DNA of 64,000 nucleotides from Synergistaceae bacterium (GCA_031272035.1 JAISUO010000013.1:1-64000); one strand, 5' to 3'; numbered from the stretch's first letter, positions 7,876-18,641 are shown. Numbers and translations are program-made. Notes: generated from the sequence alone by a model not told the origin.

Positions 7876-9140
7876 TTCACGTCCGGACGGGCCTCGATGG
7901 TCACTCGAGCTCCCAGAGATCTCAATTTTTCGTCGATTCGTTCGTAACCTCGAAAAACGTGCTCCATCTGTTCGATGCAGGTCTCCCCTCCGGCCGCCAG
8001 CCCCGCCAGGATAAGAGCCGCTCCGGCTCGAAGGTCGGTGGCTCTCACGGAAGCTCCGTCCAGGGCGTCAACTCCCCGGACGACGGCGGTGTCTCCCCGT
8101 ATTTCGATGTTCGCTCCCATGCGGTTGAGCTCCCCGGCGTACAGAAAACGCGACTGAAAAACGCTTTCCTCGATCATGCTCACCCCGCTGGAAAGCGCCA
8201 GAGCCGCCACCATCTGGGGCTGCAGATCCGTGGGGAACCCCGGAAAAGGCATCGTTCGAATCGAAACCGGCCTCAGCTTTTTGACGGGATGGATGACGAC
8301 GGTATTGTCCTTTACGGAAAAGGAGACTCCGGCCTCCTCCAGTTTCGCCAGCAGGGAGTCGATGTGTTCGGGAATGATGTCCTCCACGGAGATCTCCCCG
8401 CCCGTCATCACCCCTCCCAAAATATAGGTGCAGGCCTCTATCCGGTCGGGAATGACCCGCACCCTGCAGTCCCGCAGGTCCTCGACCCCTCGAACGCGAA
8501 CGCAGCCCGTTCCCTCCATGTCGATCTGGACGCCCATCTCCCTCAGAGCCTCCGCCAGGTTTTCGATCTCCGGCTCACGGGCCGTGTTTTCGAGAATCGT
8601 TTCTCCTCTGGCGAAAACGGCGGCCATCATCAGGTTCTCCGTGGCCCCCACCGAGGGAAAATCCAGATAAATCCTCCGTCCTCTCAGGCGATCCACCTGG
8701 GCGTGAACAAAACCGTTTTTGATCTCGATTTTCGCCCCCATCTGAGAAAGCCCCTTCAGATGAAGGTCGATGGGCCGGCTGCCGATGGAACATCCCCCGG
8801 GCAGGGGCAGAACCGCGCGTCCGCACCGGGCCAGAAGCGGCCCCAGCACCAGAGAGGAGGCTCTCATCCTGCGAACCAGATTTTCCGGCGCCTCCCAGTT
8901 CACCGTTTCCGGAACGTCGAAAACCACGCTGCGACCCTCCCGCGTCGTCTCGACCCCCAGAATTTTCAGCAGTTCCACCATCGTTTCCACATCCTGCAAA
9001 GCCGGAACGTTGTCCAGGGTCATTCGGCGTCCCTTCAGAAGAAGACAGGCGGCCATCACCGGCAGGGCCGCGTTCTTGGCGCCCTGAGTTCTGATCGTCC
9101 CCCGCAGGGGAACCCCGCCCAATATCCTCATTACCTCCAT
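7872..9140 (-). CDS. murA: UDP-N-acetylglucosamine 1-carboxyvinyltransferase
   Basis: First committed step of peptidoglycan synthesis: moves enolpyruvate from PEP to UDP-GlcNAc in the cytoplasm. The 422-residue protein has the substrate lysine/asparagine motif TQGAKNAALP near 18-27. The active-site loop PGGCSIGSRPIDLH (about 115-128) keeps the cysteine that fosfomycin alkylates, so the enzyme should be fosfomycin-sensitive. I keep the ATG at 9140, which has GGAG eight bases upstream; an ATG three codons later is an alternative. It is followed by the P-loop/Asp23-like gene and preceded by wecB. Confidence 0.95.
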   Translation of the reverse strand: MEVMRILGGVPLRGTIRTQGAKNAALPVMAACLLLKGRRMTLDNVPALQDVETMVELLKILGVETTREGRSVVFDVPETVNWEAPENLVRRMRASSLVLGPLLARCGRAVLPLPGGCSIGSRPIDLHLKGLSQMGAKIEIKNGFVHAQVDRLRGRRIYLDFPSVGATENLMMAAVFARGETILENTAREPEIENLAEALREMGVQIDMEGTGCVRVRGVEDLRDCRVRVIPDRIEACTYILGGVMTGGEISVEDIIPEHIDSLLAKLEEAGVSFSVKDNTVVIHPVKKLRPVSIRTMPFPGFPTDLQPQMVAALALSSGVSMIEESVFQSRFLYAGELNRMGANIEIRGDTAVVRGVDALDGASVRATDLRAGAALILAGLAAGGETCIEQMEHVFRGYERIDEKLRSLGARVTIEARPDVK

Positions 9141-9173
9141 ACCATCATCTCCGATGTTTTTTTAAAACGTTCA

Positions 9174-10319
9174 TTACCTGCATCCATGTCTGCTTCCGGC
9201 AAAATAATTATCAAAATATTTTTCGATGACCTCCAGGATTCGCTCCGAGGCGGTTCCGTCGCCAAAGGGCATCCCCCGCTCCGAAAAGGACGCCAGCCAG
9301 GAGGGATCGTTCAAAAGACGCGACGCCTCCTCTCCGATGCGCTCCCGTTTTGTGCCCACAAGTCGTCCCGTCCCCGCCGTCAGGGCCTCGGGACGCTCGG
9401 AAAGCTCCCGCAGAATCAGCACGGGCTTTCTCAGGGCCGAGGCTTCCTCCTGAATGCCGCCGCTGTCGCTCATGATAAAAAGACTGCGGTTCATGGCCGC
9501 GACAAAATCGGGATAACGCAGGGGTTCTGTGAAAATCACCCTCGGGCAGTCTCCCAGTTCCTTTTTTATCACTTCCCGAACCACGGGATTTTTGTGCAGC
9601 GGGATCAGAAACCACAGGTCGTCGTGTTCTTTCAGAAGATCGCTCACCGCTCCGCAGATCCGGCTCAGGGGAACTCCCCAGGATTCCCGCCTGTGAGCGG
9701 TCATCAGGACAAGAGACGCGTCTTTTGGGATTTCACGCAGAATCGTCGTTTCTTCCCGGCGCTCCAGCGTCCAAAAAAGCGCATCGATCACCGTGTTGCC
9801 CGTGAGGAACACCCGATCCGCCGCCACGCCTTCCGCCGTCAGATTGTCCGCCGACTGCCGGGTGGGAGCGAAGTAAAGCGTCGCGATTCTGTCCACGAGA
9901 ACGCGGTTGGCCTCCTCCGGAAAGGGGCAGTCCATGTTGCGGCTGCGCAGTCCCGCCTCCACGTGGGCGATTGGAATTTTTCTGTAAAAACCGGCCAGCG
10001 CGGCGCTCAGGGTCGTGGTCGTGTCGCCGTGGACCAGAAGCATGTCCTGAGGGTTCGCGTCCAGAAACGTCCCCACCCCCTCCAGTACGGCGGAGGTGAT
10101 ATGGTCCAGGGTCTGGCGGTCCTTCATGACGTTCAGGTCCGCGTCCGCGCAAATTCCGAAATCCTCCAGAGCCTGATACAGCATATCGGTATGCTGCCCG
10201 CTGGCCAGGATCCGGACGACAAAACGGGACGTCTCCTTCAGCTTCAGAATGAGAGGCGCCATTTTGATGGCCTCGGGCCGGGTTCCCAGCACGCAGAGCA
10301 AAGCAGGCCTTTCCCCCAT
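9174..10319 (-). CDS. wecB: UDP-N-acetylglucosamine 2-epimerase (non-hydrolysing)
   Basis: Interconverts UDP-GlcNAc and UDP-ManNAc for surface glycan synthesis. The 381-residue protein shows GTRPEAIKM near 12-20, HVEAGLRS near 123, PEE with ANRVLVDRI near 135-145, TAHRRES near 213 and SDSGGIQEEA near 290. These are the diagnostic motifs of the family. The ATG at 10319 lies four bases after the wecA stop and has a G-rich site upstream; an ATG at 10340 inside wecA is possible. Adjacency to wecA suggests a lipid-linked glycan with a ManNAc unit, as in teichoic-acid linkage units or enterobacterial-type antigens. Confidence 0.93.
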   Translation of the reverse strand: MGERPALLCVLGTRPEAIKMAPLILKLKETSRFVVRILASGQHTDMLYQALEDFGICADADLNVMKDRQTLDHITSAVLEGVGTFLDANPQDMLLVHGDTTTTLSAALAGFYRKIPIAHVEAGLRSRNMDCPFPEEANRVLVDRIATLYFAPTRQSADNLTAEGVAADRVFLTGNTVIDALFWTLERREETTILREIPKDASLVLMTAHRRESWGVPLSRICGAVSDLLKEHDDLWFLIPLHKNPVVREVIKKELGDCPRVIFTEPLRYPDFVAAMNRSLFIMSDSGGIQEEASALRKPVLILRELSERPEALTAGTGRLVGTKRERIGEEASRLLNDPSWLASFSERGMPFGDGTASERILEVIEKYFDNYFAGSRHGCR

Positions 10320-10323
10320 AAAA

Positions 10324-11223
10324 TTACGCCCCCGCTCCATACATTCGAACGTACACCGTCACTCCGGCGGCCAGGAGAAGCGAGTGCAGCAGCAAAAGAC
10401 ACGACACGGCCCCCCAGGGCGACTGAGTCAGCGTCATCAGATGATGATGAAGATGTCCCCTGTCGGGGTAGAAAGGCGATTTTCCCTTCAGAATTCTCCG
10501 GCTGAAGGCAATCAGCGTGTCCAGAACGGGAACTCCCCCGAACAGCAGAAGCAGCAGAATAAGCTCATGGAGTCTCGCCCTGCCCAGGACGGGGGCGCAA
10601 AAAACCACCAGATGACAGGAAAATAAAAAACCAAGAAGCGTGCTGCCGCCATCCCCCAGAAAAGTCCGCGCCGTGGGGAAATTCCAGCACAGCACCCCCA
10701 CCGCCATGGCGGAGCCCGCAACGCCGAACAGGGCCGCTCCACTGTCGACGCAGCAAAGCGCCACGCCCGATGCGATAAAAAGCGAGATACAAAGACCATT
10801 GACCCCATCAATCAGGTTATAGGCGCTGGTCATTCCCGTTATCCAGAAAAAACAGAGCCCCGCCGTGAGAAAGGGCAGCCGCAGAGGCCAAAGCACGATG
10901 GCGGCGGCGCACAGATGAACTCCAAGGCGCAAAAAAGGGCTCATGGACTTCATGTCGTCCAGGTAGCCGCAAAAAAACACAATCGACGCTCCCGCAGCCG
11001 TGTATTTTATCAGAGCGAAATCGGACACGAAATAAAGGGCCCACAAAAGATAACCGGCCCACAACCCCAGACCGGCTCCCCGCGGAGTTTGAACCTTATG
11101 TATCTTTCGAGGGTCGGGCAAATCCATAATATGGTAGGCGCGGGCCAGCCTGATGGAGATCGGGGTGACGAACCCTCCCCAAAAAAAGCCGAACAGTCCC
11201 GTCAAAACCCACTGCAAACTCAT
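10324..11223 (-). CDS. wecA: Undecaprenyl-phosphate GlcNAc-1-phosphate transferase family
   Basis: Polytopic membrane enzyme that starts a lipid-linked glycan by loading GlcNAc-1-P onto undecaprenyl phosphate. The 299-residue protein has DDMKS near 88 (the DD motif), NLIDGVNGL near 135, FLGDGGSTLLGF near 188 and the cytoplasmic HLHHHL near 260, matching the WecA/TagO branch rather than MraY. I start at ATG 11223, ten bases past the rpiB-upp stop. An upstream in-frame stretch inside that gene is not membrane-like. Sits with wecB and murA. Confidence 0.9.
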   Translation of the reverse strand: MSLQWVLTGLFGFFWGGFVTPISIRLARAYHIMDLPDPRKIHKVQTPRGAGLGLWAGYLLWALYFVSDFALIKYTAAGASIVFFCGYLDDMKSMSPFLRLGVHLCAAAIVLWPLRLPFLTAGLCFFWITGMTSAYNLIDGVNGLCISLFIASGVALCCVDSGAALFGVAGSAMAVGVLCWNFPTARTFLGDGGSTLLGFLFSCHLVVFCAPVLGRARLHELILLLLLFGGVPVLDTLIAFSRRILKGKSPFYPDRGHLHHHLMTLTQSPWGAVSCLLLLHSLLLAAGVTVYVRMYGAGA

Positions 11224-11233
11224 TTCGCCCGGC

Positions 11234-12631
<1,398 letters not shown>

Positions 12632-13489
12632 TTACCGCCGCTGGGTTCTGACCGGCAGGGGGCGGGAGGTTATTTTACTCCAGAGAGAAAGATACTGGTC
12701 GTGAAGAAAGGCCGGATAATCCTGGTCGATTTTGGGGCGGGTAAAAAGAAAAACGGCCGGATTTTGGGCCAGAGAAGTGCGTATCGCCTTGGGGGTGGAA
12801 TAGTCCACCGCCACCACGAATTTTTTTTCGGCCAGCAAAGACACCGTTTCCATGAGATGGGACATTTCCCTCCACTGACTCCATAAGGCCCACTCTTCGG
12901 AAGAAGGACGGGTCAGTTTGCACCCCACCGCCTGCAAAAGCGCCGTGGTGTGTCCCGTGAGGTCGTAAATCGACTGATCCCTGAGCATCTGCCGCCCCGC
13001 GAGGATGGAGCTGTAGAGGCGCGCCTGCAGCTCCGCCAGACGCCGCTGATAGTAGGGATAATTGCCGGGATCCCAGTCGGCCAGTATCGTCAGAACGCGC
13101 TGGGAAACAAAGGGAACCACGGAAGGGTCGGAAAGGGAAGCGTCGATTTTATCCTCCCCCAGAGGCAGCTCGGTGTACAGAGGCCGATAGTTGGGATATC
13201 GTTCGAAGGGCAGGCCCAGCCCTTTGGCGTCGCGAAAATCGAAGGCCATGAGCAGAATTTCGGAGGGCAGCGACTGAAGGTTGCGGGCCCGTATCCGGCG
13301 GACCAGTTCTCCGTCGTCATTCCACTCCTGGATGGCCGTAACCTTCACGTTCACTCCGCCGATAAAATTCGCCAGCAAAGCCAGCCAGGGGGACGTCACC
13401 GTAACCTCCAGGCTTCCCTCCCCCCAGGCCGCGGAGGAGAGAAAACTCCACATCAGCAATACGGAGAAAATTTTTTTCAGGGTTCGCAA
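12632..13489 (-). CDS. Divergent TroA/ZnuA-like substrate-binding protein
   Basis: A 285-residue exported protein: a short signal peptide ending near SSAAWG, then a sequence whose layout follows zinc/manganese ABC-type binding proteins, with a first strand LEVTVTSPWLALLANFIGG, a DPSVVPFVSQRVLTIL helix and a long RRLAELQARL linker helix. The histidines that bind metal in ZnuA are not at their expected places, and no ABC permease or ATPase gene is adjacent. I chose TTG 13489, overlapping the rnc end and preceded by GGAG, because a longer frame would carry a highly basic non-signal N-terminus. It probably binds something other than zinc or has a structural role. The family call is tentative. Confidence 0.5.
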   Translation of the reverse strand: MRTLKKIFSVLLMWSFLSSAAWGEGSLEVTVTSPWLALLANFIGGVNVKVTAIQEWNDDGELVRRIRARNLQSLPSEILLMAFDFRDAKGLGLPFERYPNYRPLYTELPLGEDKIDASLSDPSVVPFVSQRVLTILADWDPGNYPYYQRRLAELQARLYSSILAGRQMLRDQSIYDLTGHTTALLQAVGCKLTRPSSEEWALWSQWREMSHLMETVSLLAEKKFVVAVDYSTPKAIRTSLAQNPAVFLFTRPKIDQDYPAFLHDQYLSLWSKITSRPLPVRTQRR

Positions 13490-14277
13490 AGGTCTTCTCC
13501 CCCTTTTTCGTCTTTCTCCTCTTTTTCGTCTTTCATCCGTAATTTTTCGGGACAAAGTTCGGCCAGAGCCAGAGCGGCGCCCTCCAGTTCCGCGGATTTG
13601 CGGCTTTTCCCTTCGGCGCTCCAGGACCTTCCTGCGGCGCTGACCCGCACAGAGAACCGTGGGGAGTGGGAGGGGCCTTTCACCGAAACCACCTCGTACT
13701 TCGGCAGCCCCAAATCCTGAGCCTGCAAAAAAGTCTGAAGCCCGGATTTCGCGTCCTGACTTCCCGGCGCGACGGAGTCTCCGTGCAACACCGTGAGGTA
13801 GCGCCTGACGACGAGAAACGCGGCCTCAAATCCCCCGTCCAGGTAGACGGCTCCAAGAATCGCTTCCATGGCGTCGGACAGGAGGGAGGGAGGCATGTCC
13901 CCTTTCAGGGATTTCCCCCTCAAAAGGACGTCGGCGAGATTCAGAGCGGAGGCCCAGCCCACCAAAGCGTCCCGACAGACGACGTCGACTCTGAAGGCCG
14001 ACAATTCGCCCTCCGTGGCGTCGGGATACGACTCGTAGAGGACATGGGCCGTTATCATTCCCAAAACGGAATCCCCCAGAAATTCAAGGCGTTCATTGCT
14101 TTTTGCGAAGCCCTGCTCGTTGGCATACGAAGCGTGACAGAGAGCCGTGTACAAAAGCTCTCTGTCACGAAAAAAATATCCCAGTTTTTCCTGGAGAAAA
14201 CGCAATGCGCGTTCACGTCCCTCCGGTTCCGCGACGTCTTCAGGATGCGTGGTATTTCTGAAAGGCGAGGACTCCAT
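13477..14277 (-). CDS. rnc: Ribonuclease III
   Basis: Cuts double-stranded RNA in rRNA and mRNA processing. The 266-residue protein has the family signature NERLEFLGDSVLG near 50-62, the second acidic site DAMEAILGAVYLDGGF near 125-140 and a C-terminal double-stranded-RNA-binding domain (about 165-240). A charged Lys/Glu/Asp-rich tail, with a DEKEEKDEKGGEDL stretch, follows. I use ATG 14277, which overlaps fabF by 38 bases; the upstream TTG is less likely. Position after fabF is common in bacteria. Confidence 0.94.
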   Translation of the reverse strand: MESSPFRNTTHPEDVAEPEGRERALRFLQEKLGYFFRDRELLYTALCHASYANEQGFAKSNERLEFLGDSVLGMITAHVLYESYPDATEGELSAFRVDVVCRDALVGWASALNLADVLLRGKSLKGDMPPSLLSDAMEAILGAVYLDGGFEAAFLVVRRYLTVLHGDSVAPGSQDAKSGLQTFLQAQDLGLPKYEVVSVKGPSHSPRFSVRVSAAGRSWSAEGKSRKSAELEGAALALAELCPEKLRMKDEKEEKDEKGGEDLCEP

Positions 14278-15481
14278 TATGTCCGCCAAAACCAAAATTG
14301 TTGACCAAAACCCTTTCGATCGGTTTTTTCAGGCCTTCGCCCGTTACGATATTCACATCGCAGGCGGGATCCGGGGTTTCATAATTCAGCGTGGGATGCA
14401 CAAAGCCCTCTTCGATGGCCTGAAGCGCCGCGATGGTCTCCAGCGCCCCCGCCGCTCCCAGACAATGTCCGATCATGGACTTCGTGGACGTAACCGGCAG
14501 TTTTTTCGTGTGGGCGCCAAAGATGGTATTGATCATCAGGGCCTCGGTCTTGTCGTTGAGGGGCGTGGATGTGCCGTGGGCATTGATGTGATCGACATCT
14601 TCGGGTTTCCATCCCGCCATTTGAAGCGCGCGTTTTGTGGCGTAAATCGCCCCGGCCGCGTCCTCGTCAGGAGCGGTGATATGCCCCGCGTCGCAGGAGG
14701 TGCCGTATCCCACAAATTCCGCATAGATATGCGCCCCCCTGGCTTTTGCGTGTTCCAGTTCCTCCAGTACCAGCACCCCCGCGCCTTCTCCCATGACAAA
14801 ACCGTCGCGATTGAGGTCGAAGGGGCGGCTGGCCGTTTCGGGGGAATCCAGACGCGTGGAAAGCGCTTTCATGGAGGCGAACCCCGCAATGCTGATGCCC
14901 CGCAGGGCGGCTTCGGTTCCTCCCGCCAGAATGACGTCGGCATCCTCGCGAACGATGGCGTGGTAGGCCTCTCCCATGCTGTGAAGCGACGTGGCGCAGG
15001 CCGTGACCACACAAAGATTCGGCCCCTTTGCCTTGAATCTTATGGCGACGTAGGCCGTGGACATATTGCTGATCATCATCGGAATGAAGTAGGGGCTGAC
15101 ACGTTTGGATCCTTTTTCCATCATCGTCCGGAAGTTGTTGAACGACGTTTCTATGCCGCCCTGACCGCTGCCGATATAGACTCCAAATTTATAGGGATCC
15201 AGAGTGGTCGTGTCCAGATGCGCATCCTCTACGGCCATGCCGGCGGCGCTGACCGCAAATTGGATCACCCGGTCGGAGCGTCTGGCCTCTTTTCCCTCCA
15301 TCCACAGGGTCGGGTCGAAATCCTTCACCTCTGCGCCAAATGTAACAGGACAGTCTCCAAGGTCGAAGGTGGTGATCGGACCGATTCCGTTTTTTCTTTC
15401 CCTGAGAGCCTTCCAGTAGGCGTCCTTCCCGGTGGCTATGGGGCTCACAAGCCCCAATCCCGTAACAACTACTCTTCTCAT
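14240..15481 (-). CDS. fabF: 3-oxoacyl-ACP synthase II
   Basis: Elongating condensing enzyme of type II fatty-acid synthesis. The 413-residue protein has the nucleophilic cysteine in TACATSLHSMG near 163, the first catalytic histidine in NAHGTSTPLND near 304 and the second in KSMIGHCLGAAGA near 337. It follows acpP after 191 bases that contain a hairpin terminator, so its expression probably depends on read-through or its own promoter. It is coupled to rnc downstream. No FabB is seen. Confidence 0.96.
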   Translation of the reverse strand: MRRVVVTGLGLVSPIATGKDAYWKALRERKNGIGPITTFDLGDCPVTFGAEVKDFDPTLWMEGKEARRSDRVIQFAVSAAGMAVEDAHLDTTTLDPYKFGVYIGSGQGGIETSFNNFRTMMEKGSKRVSPYFIPMMISNMSTAYVAIRFKAKGPNLCVVTACATSLHSMGEAYHAIVREDADVILAGGTEAALRGISIAGFASMKALSTRLDSPETASRPFDLNRDGFVMGEGAGVLVLEELEHAKARGAHIYAEFVGYGTSCDAGHITAPDEDAAGAIYATKRALQMAGWKPEDVDHINAHGTSTPLNDKTEALMINTIFGAHTKKLPVTSTKSMIGHCLGAAGALETIAALQAIEEGFVHPTLNYETPDPACDVNIVTGEGLKKPIERVLVNNFGFGGHNGVLAFQKYHAS

Positions 15482-15510
15482 TTGCCTGTGTCACTCCCCG
15501 GTGCAAAACC

Positions 15511-15534
15511 TTTTATGCTTTTATGCTTTTATGC
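15511..15534. repeat. Three tandem copies of an 8-mer
   Basis: TTTTATGC is repeated exactly three times just upstream of fabF. The repeat lies 30-53 bases before the fabF ATG (minus strand GCATAAAA). Copy number could vary by slippage and shift fabF leader spacing; whether it does is unknown. Confidence 0.8.
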
Positions 15535-15624
15535 TTTTTCTCTTTTTCTTTATATCAACAGCAACGTGCAATAGCAGGCAGCGTGATGCGCGAAATTATC
15601 CTGATTTTAAAAATTTTCAAAAAC

Positions 15625-15652
15625 AGAGGGGAGGTTCGTTTCCTCCCCCCTG
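15625..15652 (-). terminator. Hairpin terminator/attenuator between acpP and fabF
   Basis: On the minus strand AGGGGGGAGG, a 7-base loop, then CCTCCCCTCT is followed by a T-run (TGTTTTTG). It stands about 20 bases past the acpP stop inside an apparently continuous operon. Partial termination here would let acyl carrier protein be made in excess over FabF, as its high cellular abundance requires. Confidence 0.7.
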
Positions 15653-15672
15653 CGCTCAGTTCGGCAAAACCC

Positions 15673-15924
15673 TTATTCGTCCAGTCCGATTTTACTCAGA
15701 GTGTAGTTCATCGCTTCGCCAACGGAGGTCAGCTTCTCTGCGTCTTCGTCCGGAATTTCGATATCGAATTCCTCTTCGATTCCCATGATCAGCTCCACGA
15801 TATCCAGCGAATCCGCGCCGAGATCTTCGACGAAAGACGCTTCAGGGACGATCTGGTCCTCTTCGACATCAAGGCGATCCACAATAATTTCTTTAAGTCT
15901 TGGAAGAACATCTTCTTTCTTCAT
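15673..15924 (-). CDS. acpP: Acyl carrier protein
   Basis: Carries growing acyl chains on a phosphopantetheine arm. The 83-residue acidic protein has the attachment site [10 protein letters not shown] with Ser near 39. Its length and charge are typical. The ATG at 15924 is preceded by a strong GGGGGAGGGG site, fitting high expression. fabG is 31 bases upstream and a terminator-like hairpin follows the stop. Confidence 0.96.
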   Translation of the reverse strand: MKKEDVLPRLKEIIVDRLDVEEDQIVPEASFVEDLGADSLDIVELIMGIEEEFDIEIPDEDAEKLTSVGEAMNYTLSKIGLDE

Positions 15925-15955
15925 AAACTCACCCCCTCCCCCAACGTATATATCC

Positions 15956-16708
15956 TTAACACATAGTCATCCCGCCGTCAACAGCCAAAACCTGACCCGT
16001 CAGATATTCGCTTTCATCCGACGCAAAAAAGGCCACGGCTCCGGCGACGTCTTTCGGAGAACCCGCACGGCCGGCGGGAATTTGCCCCAACATGGCGGAC
16101 CGGACGTTTTCCTTCAGCGCCCCCGTCATATCTGTGTCGATAAAACCGGGAGCGACGACATTCGCTGTGATTCCACGGGCGGCGTATTCCCGCGCCACGG
16201 ACTTCATGAATCCGATAATGCCCGCCTTGGCGGCGCTGTAATTCGCCTGCCCCGCGTTGCCCGTGAGACCCACCACCGAGGAGATGCTGACGATACGGCC
16301 CCAGCGGGCCTTCACCATCCCGCGCAGCGCTTCTTTCGTGCAGAAAAAAACCGAGTTCAGGTTGGCGGCTATGACGTCGTTCCACTCCTCCGGCTTCATC
16401 CGCATCAGTAAATTGTCGCGGGTAATGCCCGCATTGTTGATAAGAACCTGCACGGGGCCCATCGTTTTCTCAATGGCCCTGAAAAGAGCCAAGACTTCCT
16501 CTCCCTGAGAAACGTCGGCTTTGAAGGCCTTTGCCCGAACTCCCCCGGCGCTCAGCCGCTCGCAGAGTTCTTCGGCCGCGGCCGCGCTGCTGCGATAATT
16601 GACGGCAATATCGAATCCCCGTTTTCCAAGCTCCAGAGCCACCGCGCGGCCAATGCCCCGACCCGCGCCGGTGACCAGCGCCAGCCTGCGATCCCCGACC
16701 TCCGTCAT
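15956..16708 (-). CDS. fabG: 3-oxoacyl-ACP reductase
   Basis: NADPH-dependent reductase of the elongation cycle. The 250-residue short-chain dehydrogenase has the cofactor loop GAGRGIGRA near 15-23, the NNAG motif near 92, catalytic Ser in ISSVVG near 144 and the YSAAK pair near 157-161. The ATG overlaps the fabD stop by four bases. Its position between fabD and acpP is the standard order. Confidence 0.95.
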   Translation of the reverse strand: MTEVGDRRLALVTGAGRGIGRAVALELGKRGFDIAVNYRSSAAAAEELCERLSAGGVRAKAFKADVSQGEEVLALFRAIEKTMGPVQVLINNAGITRDNLLMRMKPEEWNDVIAANLNSVFFCTKEALRGMVKARWGRIVSISSVVGLTGNAGQANYSAAKAGIIGFMKSVAREYAARGITANVVAPGFIDTDMTGALKENVRSAMLGQIPAGRAGSPKDVAGAVAFFASDESEYLTGQVLAVDGGMTMC

Positions 16709-17652
16709 TGCCCACTCACCAGAACTTTCGCCATCTCCTCCAGCTTTTCGGGAGTTCCCGCCGCCATGAGAGCAAGGCCCTTCCGACAGCGTTTATTCAG
16801 GCCCGACAGAACCTCGCCGGGACCCAGTTCAAGAAAGGTGTCCACGCCCTCATCCGCCATTTTAATTACGGAATCCGCCCAGCGAACCGGACTGTAGGTC
16901 TGTTCGAAAAGAGCCCGTCGAAGCGACTCCGCCGACGAAAGGGGCGTTGCGCTGACATTGCAGATGATCGGCCACTGTGGTTTTTTCCATTCGTAAGTTT
17001 CAAACTGCGCCCTCAATTTTTCGGCGGCGGGCATCATCAGGCGGCTGTGAAAGGGGGCGCTGACGTTGAGCATAACCGCTTTTTTCGCTCCCTTTTCCTT
17101 CATGACGGCGATGGCCTTTTCCACGAAGTCGGCCCGCCCGGAAATGACGATCTGTCCCGGCGCGTTGAAGTTCGCCGCCTGACATTCCATCTGGGGGGCT
17201 ACGGAGGCGCAGGCCGCGATGACTGAGTCCGCGTCCAGTCCCATGATGGCGGCCATGGCTCCCACGCCTTCAGGGGCCGCCTCCTGCATCCAGGTCCCCC
17301 GCTTATGCACAAGATCCGCCGCATCCCGAAAGGGCAGCACATCGGCGGCCACCAGCGCCGTGTATTCCCCCAGGCTGTGCCCCGCGACAAAAGCGGGTTC
17401 CGGCTTCACGCCCATTTCTTTTTCCAAAACGCGAAAAGCGGCGACGCTCACCGTCATAATCGCGGGCTGCGTGATGGCTGTCCGTTTCAGTTCCTCATCC
17501 GGCCCCTCGAAAATAGTCCGGGTGATATGAAAGGACAAAGCGTCATCCGCCTCGTCGAAAATATCCCTCGCGGAGGAAAAAGACTCGTACAGGGCCTTGC
17601 CCATACCGACCTCCTGCGCTCCCTGCCCGGGAAAACAAAATGCGTACTTCAA
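16705..17652 (-). CDS. fabD: Malonyl-CoA:ACP transacylase
   Basis: Loads malonyl groups onto ACP. The 315-residue protein starts KYAFCFPGQGAQ, has the nucleophile motif GHSLGEY near 92 and the catalytic histidine in APFHSRLM near 200. The best start is TTG 17652: it overlaps the fabK stop and has GGAG about ten bases upstream, while the frame further up lies inside fabK and is unlike the family. Coupled by overlap at both ends. Confidence 0.95.
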   Translation of the reverse strand: MKYAFCFPGQGAQEVGMGKALYESFSSARDIFDEADDALSFHITRTIFEGPDEELKRTAITQPAIMTVSVAAFRVLEKEMGVKPEPAFVAGHSLGEYTALVAADVLPFRDAADLVHKRGTWMQEAAPEGVGAMAAIMGLDADSVIAACASVAPQMECQAANFNAPGQIVISGRADFVEKAIAVMKEKGAKKAVMLNVSAPFHSRLMMPAAEKLRAQFETYEWKKPQWPIICNVSATPLSSAESLRRALFEQTYSPVRWADSVIKMADEGVDTFLELGPGEVLSGLNKRCRKGLALMAAGTPEKLEEMAKVLVSGQ

Positions 17653-18641
17653 TTCAACTTCTCTCCTTCGCCGGTTATCCGGTCCAATACTTCGGTCGCC
17701 TCCGTAAACAGACTTTCCACAATCTGCGCGGCGGGCAAAACAGAGTTTACCATGCCGGCCGACTGACCGGCCATCATCGAGCCCCACTCCACATCGCCCT
17801 CGACGACGGCGCTCCGCAGTTTTCCGGTTCCCAGACGCTCGATCTCCTCTTTGGGAGCCCGTTCCGCCTCCAGCCTGGCGAATTCAGCCGTCAGCCTGTT
17901 GTTCAGGCATCGGACGGGATGGCCCGTGCTGGCCCCTGTGATCACCGTGCTGCGGTCCCGGGCCGCGATGACCGCTTTCTTGTAATTCGTGTGAACCGTA
18001 CACTCCTCGCAACAGAGAAAACGCGTGCCCAGCTGCACTCCTTCGGCTCCAAGGGCAAAAGCCGCCGCCACGCCGTGCCCGTCGGCAATCCCCCCTGCCG
18101 CGATGACGGGAATCCGGAGAGCCGCGGCCACCTGGGGCACCAGAACCATCGTGGTCAGTTCTCCGATATGCCCTCCGGCCTCCATCCCTTCCGCAATGAC
18201 CGCGTCCGCACCCTGCTTTTCCACGCGTTTGGCCTGAGCAACGGATGCAACTACGGGAATGACGACGATTCCCAACGGTTTCAGACGCTGCAGAACCCTG
18301 CCGGGAATCCCCGCTCCGGTGGTCACCACCGGCACTTTTTCTCTGGCGGCCAGCTCCAGCACGCTGTCAGCCGTCGGGGACATCAACATGATATTGAGCC
18401 CAAAGGCGCGATCCGTCAGTTTTCGAACCTTCGAAATTTCCTCTTCCAGCGCCTCCGGAGGCATGTTTCCCGCCGCGATGATCCCAAGTCCGCCGCCATT
18501 GCTGACAGCCGCGGCCAGCACGGCGTCGGCGACCCAGGCCATCGCCCCCTGCAGAAGAGGATATTGCGTGCCCAAAAGTTTGCACACGCGATTATGCTGC
18601 ATCCGTGTTCTCTGTTCCATTTTGTTCACCCCATACTTCAC
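17649..18641 (-). CDS. fabK: Enoyl-ACP reductase II (FMN type)
   Basis: Last reduction of the elongation cycle using FMN and NAD(P)H. This enzyme replaces FabI and confers natural triclosan resistance in organisms that rely on it. The 330-residue TIM-barrel protein has PLLQGAMAWVAD near 28, EGMEAGGHIGE near 145 and the FMN phosphate region AGGIADGHG near 178 with LGTRFL near 200. The start is GTG 18641, overlapping plsX as GTGA. No fabI or fabH is seen nearby, so FabK is probably the only enoyl reductase here. Confidence 0.94.
   Translation of the reverse strand: MKYGVNKMEQRTRMQHNRVCKLLGTQYPLLQGAMAWVADAVLAAAVSNGGGLGIIAAGNMPPEALEEEISKVRKLTDRAFGLNIMLMSPTADSVLELAAREKVPVVTTGAGIPGRVLQRLKPLGIVVIPVVASVAQAKRVEKQGADAVIAEGMEAGGHIGELTTMVLVPQVAAALRIPVIAAGGIADGHGVAAAFALGAEGVQLGTRFLCCEECTVHTNYKKAVIAARDRSTVITGASTGHPVRCLNNRLTAEFARLEAERAPKEEIERLGTGKLRSAVVEGDVEWGSMMAGQSAGMVNSVLPAAQIVESLFTEATEVLDRITGEGEKLN

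Noticed and set aside
7695-10505. Very long open frame on the plus strand opposite the murA and wecB genes
   Set aside because: It lies wholly antisense to two well-recognised genes, has no ribosome site or family features, and GC-rich DNA produces such frames by chance.
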